A stretch of DNA of 7,505 nt, taken from contig JAUWMS010000104.1 in NCBI GenBank assembly GCA_030613045.1, forward strand, positions 1 through 7,505, in the 5' to 3' direction. Source of the stretch: Candidatus Latescibacterota bacterium. Its GTDB lineage: Bacteria > Latescibacterota > 4484-107. This document shows positions 4,322-7,505 of this stretch, piece after piece; position 1 is the first letter of the stretch, and the number at the start of each line of letters is the position of its first letter. A program made the position numbers and the translations under genes. The notes under the pieces are model-generated. The model saw nothing but the letters and a program-made list of their open reading frames with translations. It had not been told where the DNA came from and did not search any database.

Positions 4322-7300
4322 TACACCACCGGGATGATCACCAAGGTCAGCGCCGTGGCCGTGAGCAGTCCGCCGATCACGGTCAGCGCGATGGGACTGC
4401 GCATCTCCGCTCCCTCGGAGGTCGAAAGCGCCATCGGGATCATCCCCAAAATCGTCGTGCCGGAGGTAATCAGAATGGGCCGCAGCCGCGTCGCGCCCGC
4501 CTGGATCAACGCCTCGTGCTGTTCCACGCCCCGTTTCCGCAATTGATTAGTGTAGTCAATGAGCACGATCCCATTGTTGACCACGATTCCGGCCAGCATG
4601 ATCAACCCGAGAAAAGAGACCAATGAGATCGTCTTCCCGGCGATTAACAAACTCAGGACCACGCCAATCAACGCCAGCGGCATCGTGAACATAATTACCA
4701 GGGGCTGCGCGAAAGACTCAAACGAAGCAGCCATCACCATATAGACCAACAGAACCGCCAAGAGCAAAGCCGCTCCCAAAGCCACGAAGGTCTCCATCAT
4801 CTGCTCGTAGTCCCCGCCGAACTCCACGAAATAGCCGGACGGAAAGCCCTTCGTCATCGGCGCCACGGCTTTTCGGACGTCCGCCATAATACTCCCCAAA
4901 TCCCGCCCGAACACGTTGGCGGTGACGGATACCCGCCGGCTCTGATCCTCCCGATCCAGCTTGACCGGGCCTTCGCCGTATTCAAGGCGGGCCAACTGTT
5001 TCAGGGGAACTTGAACACCAAGTGGGGAACGCACGGTCAGGTTTTCGATGTCCTCGATGGCGGTACGGTCGCCTTCCCGAAACCGGACCCGGATGTCGAA
5101 CTCGTCGCCTCCGCTCCGCAATTGCCCGGCCACCTTTCCCTGCATCGCGGTCTGAATCGTTCCGGCCACCTGCCCGACGGTCAGACCGTACCGGCCCGCT
5201 CTTTCCTGATCTATCCGGATCCTCAATTCCGGCTTCCCCGCTCTCAGGGACGTATCGAGATCCCGAAGCCCCTCTATGCCCTCTATCTTGTGGGCAATCC
5301 TTTCGGAGATCGCCTTCAACGCGGCAATGTCTTTCCCGAATAGCTTGATCTCCACAGGCGCCGCAGCCCCTCCACCCATCATCTGTTTGCTCATATCCAC
5401 GAACTCGAATTGAACACCCTCCACCTCCGGGAGCCTGAGACGCACGGCGTCCATGATCTCCGCGTTGGAACGCTTCCGATCCTTTTTATCCAGCAGCCTC
5501 GCGGAGAGTTGCCCCACGTGAATGCCCGCGTCCACGCTTCCGAACGCCACGTCCATCTTCGAGGCTTCAGAGAGTCCCCCGAACGCGCCCACGGTGAGCA
5601 CGCCTTCCTGCGCGATCATAATATCCTCGATCTCCCCGACGAGGCGGTTGGTCTCCTCCAGCGACGTGCCGATGGGCATCTCGACGTTCAGCATGACGAA
5701 GGGCTGATCCGACGAGGGCATAAACTCCGTGCCCACGATGGGGATGAGTCCCAGGCTGATCAGGAAAAGGGCCGCGGTGACGCCCAATACGGTCTTCCGG
5801 TGGGAGAGCGACCAGCGCAGGACCCTTTGGTAGCGCTCCTTGATCCCCTCGAACTGCCCTTCGCCAAAACGCTTTTGAACCGTTTCCTTCCTTTCGGTTT
5901 CGCTGAGGGCAGGCTTTTGCCGCTTGAAGATCACGGAGGCCAGCATCGGAACCAGCGTCAGCGCGACAAAGAGGGAGGCAAGCAACGCAAACGAGATCGT
6001 CAGCGCGAGCCCTCTCGACAGCTTGCCCGCGATCCCGGTGGCGAAGACCATCGGAAGGAAAACGGTCATGGTGGTCAGCGTGGAAGCCGTGATCGCCATG
6101 GCGACCTCGCGCGCGCCCTCTTTGGCGGCGGTGATCCGGTCCGCACCCTCCTCGAGATGGCGGAAGATGTTCTCGATCACCACGACGGCATTATCCACCA
6201 GCATCCCCACGCCCAGCGCCAATCCCGCGAGGGTCATCAGGTTCAGGGTGTACCCCGCAAAATACATCGCGATAAACGTGGCCACGATGGAAAGCGGAAT
6301 GGCCACGGCAATCGTGAACGTGGGCCGCCAGTTCCTCAGAAAAAAGAAGATCATCAGGACCGCGAGGATCCCTCCGACCACCGCATTGCCGCCGGTCCGG
6401 CTCGTGATCTTTCGGATGATCTCCGATTGATCGAAGAAGAGGTGAAAACGCACGTCCGAAGGCAGGATTCGCTCGATCTCCTCTAATTCCTTTTTCACGC
6501 GATTGCCGACCTGAAGCGTGTTCGCGCCGGACTGCTTGCTGATCATCAGGATAATGCTGTCCCTTTTTTGGGTTCTTCCGTAACTTCGGACCTCCCGGTG
6601 CGCATCGGCCACCTCCGCAATGTCCTTCAGATAAATGGGCGTGCCTGCTCCGGACGTCATCCCGACGATGGTGTTTTCGATCTCGGAGAGGTTCTGGTAT
6701 TCTCCCATGGAGCGCAGGAGAAATTCCTTATATCCCTTCGTGATATGGCCCGCGGGCAGGTTCAGATTCCCAAAGCGAAGCGCGCCGACCACCTGATCCA
6801 AAGAAAGTGCGCGGGCTTCCAGTTTGGACTCGTCCACCCGCACTTGAATTTCGCGCTCCAACCCGCCCATCAGCCTCAACGCGGCCACGCCCTCCTGACG
6901 CTCGATGCGCCCCTTCACCACGTCCTTTAAGAGCTGGCGGAGTTGGAGCGTATTCATGTCCTCCGAAGTGACCCCATAAAACATCACGGGCATCATGGAC
7001 ATGTCGAATTTGACCACCAACGGCTCGACCGCGTCCTCCGGCAGATAATCCCGGATCAGACCGATCCCGTCCCGGATGTCCTGCGCCGCAAAATCGAGGT
7101 TCGTGCCCCACTCGAACTCGACCATCACCACCGATACGCCCTCTTGGGAGAATGAGTTGACGGATTTCACACGGTTCACCGTGCTGACCGCCTCCTCGAC
7201 GGGCCGCGTGATCAGATTTTCAATATCCTCCGAAGACACGCCGGCGTATTGGGTGAGCACCGAGACCACCGGATAGTCTATGTCCGGCAGCAAATCCAGC

Positions 7301-7398
7301 CCCAAGCGGCTGAACGCGATCCCTCCGAGCACGCGCACAATCGCGATCAGCATCGTGACGGTGACGCGTTTGTTCACCGAAAATTCGGGTAAATTCAT
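4246..7398 (-). CDS. RND-superfamily efflux pump, inner-membrane permease (HAE1/AcrB type)
   Basis: 1050 residues, full length for the family. It should act in the inner membrane as a trimer exporting compounds by proton antiport, together with a periplasmic adaptor and an outer-membrane channel. Predicted membrane helices: 1 (about 12-29), 2-6 (338-490), 7 (536-556), 8-12 (871-1027), with two large periplasmic domains between 1-2 and 7-8. Family landmarks: SRLGLDLLPDIDYPVV (30-45), VEEAVSTVNRVKSV (67-80), VDNAVVVIEN in helix 4 (401-410), GTEFMPSSDQP (556-566), PVEIKLFGKD (681-690), AGIVVNNGIVLIDYTN in helix 10 (936-951). Compared with AcrB, Asp407 is kept (Asp402) but Asp408 is Asn403 and Lys940 is Asn941, a combination known from other HAE1 pumps. 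Arg22 lies inside helix 1, which is uncommon. AGGAA within 7405-7412 precedes the ATG by 6-8 bases. No adaptor or channel gene follows it; partners must lie past the right edge or elsewhere. Substrate unknown. Confidence 0.95.
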   Translation of the reverse strand: MNLPEFSVNKRVTVTMLIAIVRVLGGIAFSRLGLDLLPDIDYPVVSVLTQYAGVSSEDIENLITRPVEEAVSTVNRVKSVNSFSQEGVSVVMVEFEWGTNLDFAAQDIRDGIGLIRDYLPEDAVEPLVVKFDMSMMPVMFYGVTSEDMNTLQLRQLLKDVVKGRIERQEGVAALRLMGGLEREIQVRVDESKLEARALSLDQVVGALRFGNLNLPAGHITKGYKEFLLRSMGEYQNLSEIENTIVGMTSGAGTPIYLKDIAEVADAHREVRSYGRTQKRDSIILMISKQSGANTLQVGNRVKKELEEIERILPSDVRFHLFFDQSEIIRKITSRTGGNAVVGGILAVLMIFFFLRNWRPTFTIAVAIPLSIVATFIAMYFAGYTLNLMTLAGLALGVGMLVDNAVVVIENIFRHLEEGADRITAAKEGAREVAMAITASTLTTMTVFLPMVFATGIAGKLSRGLALTISFALLASLFVALTLVPMLASVIFKRQKPALSETERKETVQKRFGEGQFEGIKERYQRVLRWSLSHRKTVLGVTAALFLISLGLIPIVGTEFMPSSDQPFVMLNVEMPIGTSLEETNRLVGEIEDIMIAQEGVLTVGAFGGLSEASKMDVAFGSVDAGIHVGQLSARLLDKKDRKRSNAEIMDAVRLRLPEVEGVQFEFVDMSKQMMGGGAAAPVEIKLFGKDIAALKAISERIAHKIEGIEGLRDLDTSLRAGKPELRIRIDQERAGRYGLTVGQVAGTIQTAMQGKVAGQLRSGGDEFDIRVRFREGDRTAIEDIENLTVRSPLGVQVPLKQLARLEYGEGPVKLDREDQSRRVSVTANVFGRDLGSIMADVRKAVAPMTKGFPSGYFVEFGGDYEQMMETFVALGAALLLAVLLVYMVMAASFESFAQPLVIMFTMPLALIGVVLSLLIAGKTISLVSFLGLIMLAGIVVNNGIVLIDYTNQLRKRGVEQHEALIQAGATRLRPILITSGTTILGMIPMALSTSEGAEMRSPIALTVIGGLLTATALTLVIIPVVYSIVDRISYKTSKRAMEMLHGEEEV

Positions 7399-7452
7399 GG
7401 TGGGCTTCCTTTCACTCTTTGACTAAAAATCGTGCACCGTGGAGTAGAGGAT

Positions 7453-7481
7453 GATGTAGAGAATACGGCGTAAAACGTCAA
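7453..7481 (-). promoter_or_regulatory. Weak candidate promoter of the RND gene
   Basis: On the minus strand TTGACG (7481-7476), a 17-base spacer and TACATC (7458-7453) resemble -35 and -10 boxes; the -10 is poor (three of six). The -35 box arises from a variant heptamer unit, TTTGACG. The alternative is that the gene is read from a promoter beyond the right edge. Confidence 0.25.
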
Positions 7482-7489
7482 ACGTGAAG
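7469..7489 (-). repeat. TTTCACG-type heptamer array, right edge
   Basis: Three consecutive minus-strand units: CTTCACG (7489-7483), TTTGACG (7482-7476) and TTTTACG (7475-7469). CTTCACG and TTTTACG also occur as units in the 136-198 array. The array lies about 70 bases upstream of the RND start, in a 107-base stretch where I see no gene. Confidence 0.7.
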
Positions 7490-7505
7490 GGCCAGTCACC
7501 ACTCA

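Noticed and set aside
4147..4626. Plus-strand frame starting MDEERAIFEYYAST
   Set aside because: The first 20 residues look protein-like, but there is no ribosome binding site, the frame runs through the terminator hairpin, and the rest is antisense to the RND gene.
5410..6486. Plus-strand open frame of 358 codons opposite the RND gene
   Set aside because: Its product is dominated by His, Arg, Gln and Gly without domains, typical of the antisense of a G/C-rich membrane protein gene. The minus frame is an unmistakable RND pump.

Overview
The window suggests an uncultured Gram-negative environmental bacterium. It has an RND efflux pump, a secreted beta-propeller protein that appears to end in an outer-membrane-type beta-barrel, and the start of a sulfatase gene. 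The intergenic DNA carries low-complexity heptamer (TTTCACG) and nonamer (CCGCAGAGA) runs of the kind seen in sulfatase-rich lineages such as Poribacteria or Planctomycetes-like groups. That placement is a guess from style; no marker gene is present.

Layout, left to right. A sulfatase-family gene starts at base 47 and runs off the left edge on the minus strand. A spacer of about 150 bases holds the nonamer and heptamer repeats. A minus-strand gene (201-2144) encodes a 647-residue exported NHL-type beta-propeller with an internal coiled coil and a predicted C-terminal beta-barrel. Its own promoter (2273-2301) lies just past a strong hairpin terminator (2328-2365). At 2447-2522 is an orphan copy of the last 24 codons plus stop of an RND pump gene. 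Next comes a plus-strand two-gene unit: a serine dehydrogenase proteinase (SppA/ClpP-superfamily) protein with a C-terminal zinc ribbon (2698-3849), then a 58-residue acidic protein (3859-4035) whose ribosome binding site overlaps the protease stop codon. A perfect 10-bp hairpin (4193-4219) separates this unit from the convergent, intact 1050-residue RND/HAE1 pump gene (4246-7398, minus). The right edge holds three more heptamer units in the opposite orientation.

The main result is the relation between the orphan RND tail and the intact RND gene. The two 76-bp copies match at 71 positions, without gaps, as direct repeats. They bracket the protease/small-protein cassette, which looks more AT-rich than the genes on either side. 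Each copy ends at the stop codon and is followed by its own terminator. This is what is expected if the cassette arrived with a replacement 3' end for the pump gene, or if it replaced the body of a tandem pump paralog. No recombinase lies inside. The cassette itself (protease-fold protein with zinc ribbon plus a translationally coupled acidic peptide) is the best candidate here for an undescribed functional unit, but its function cannot be read from the sequence.
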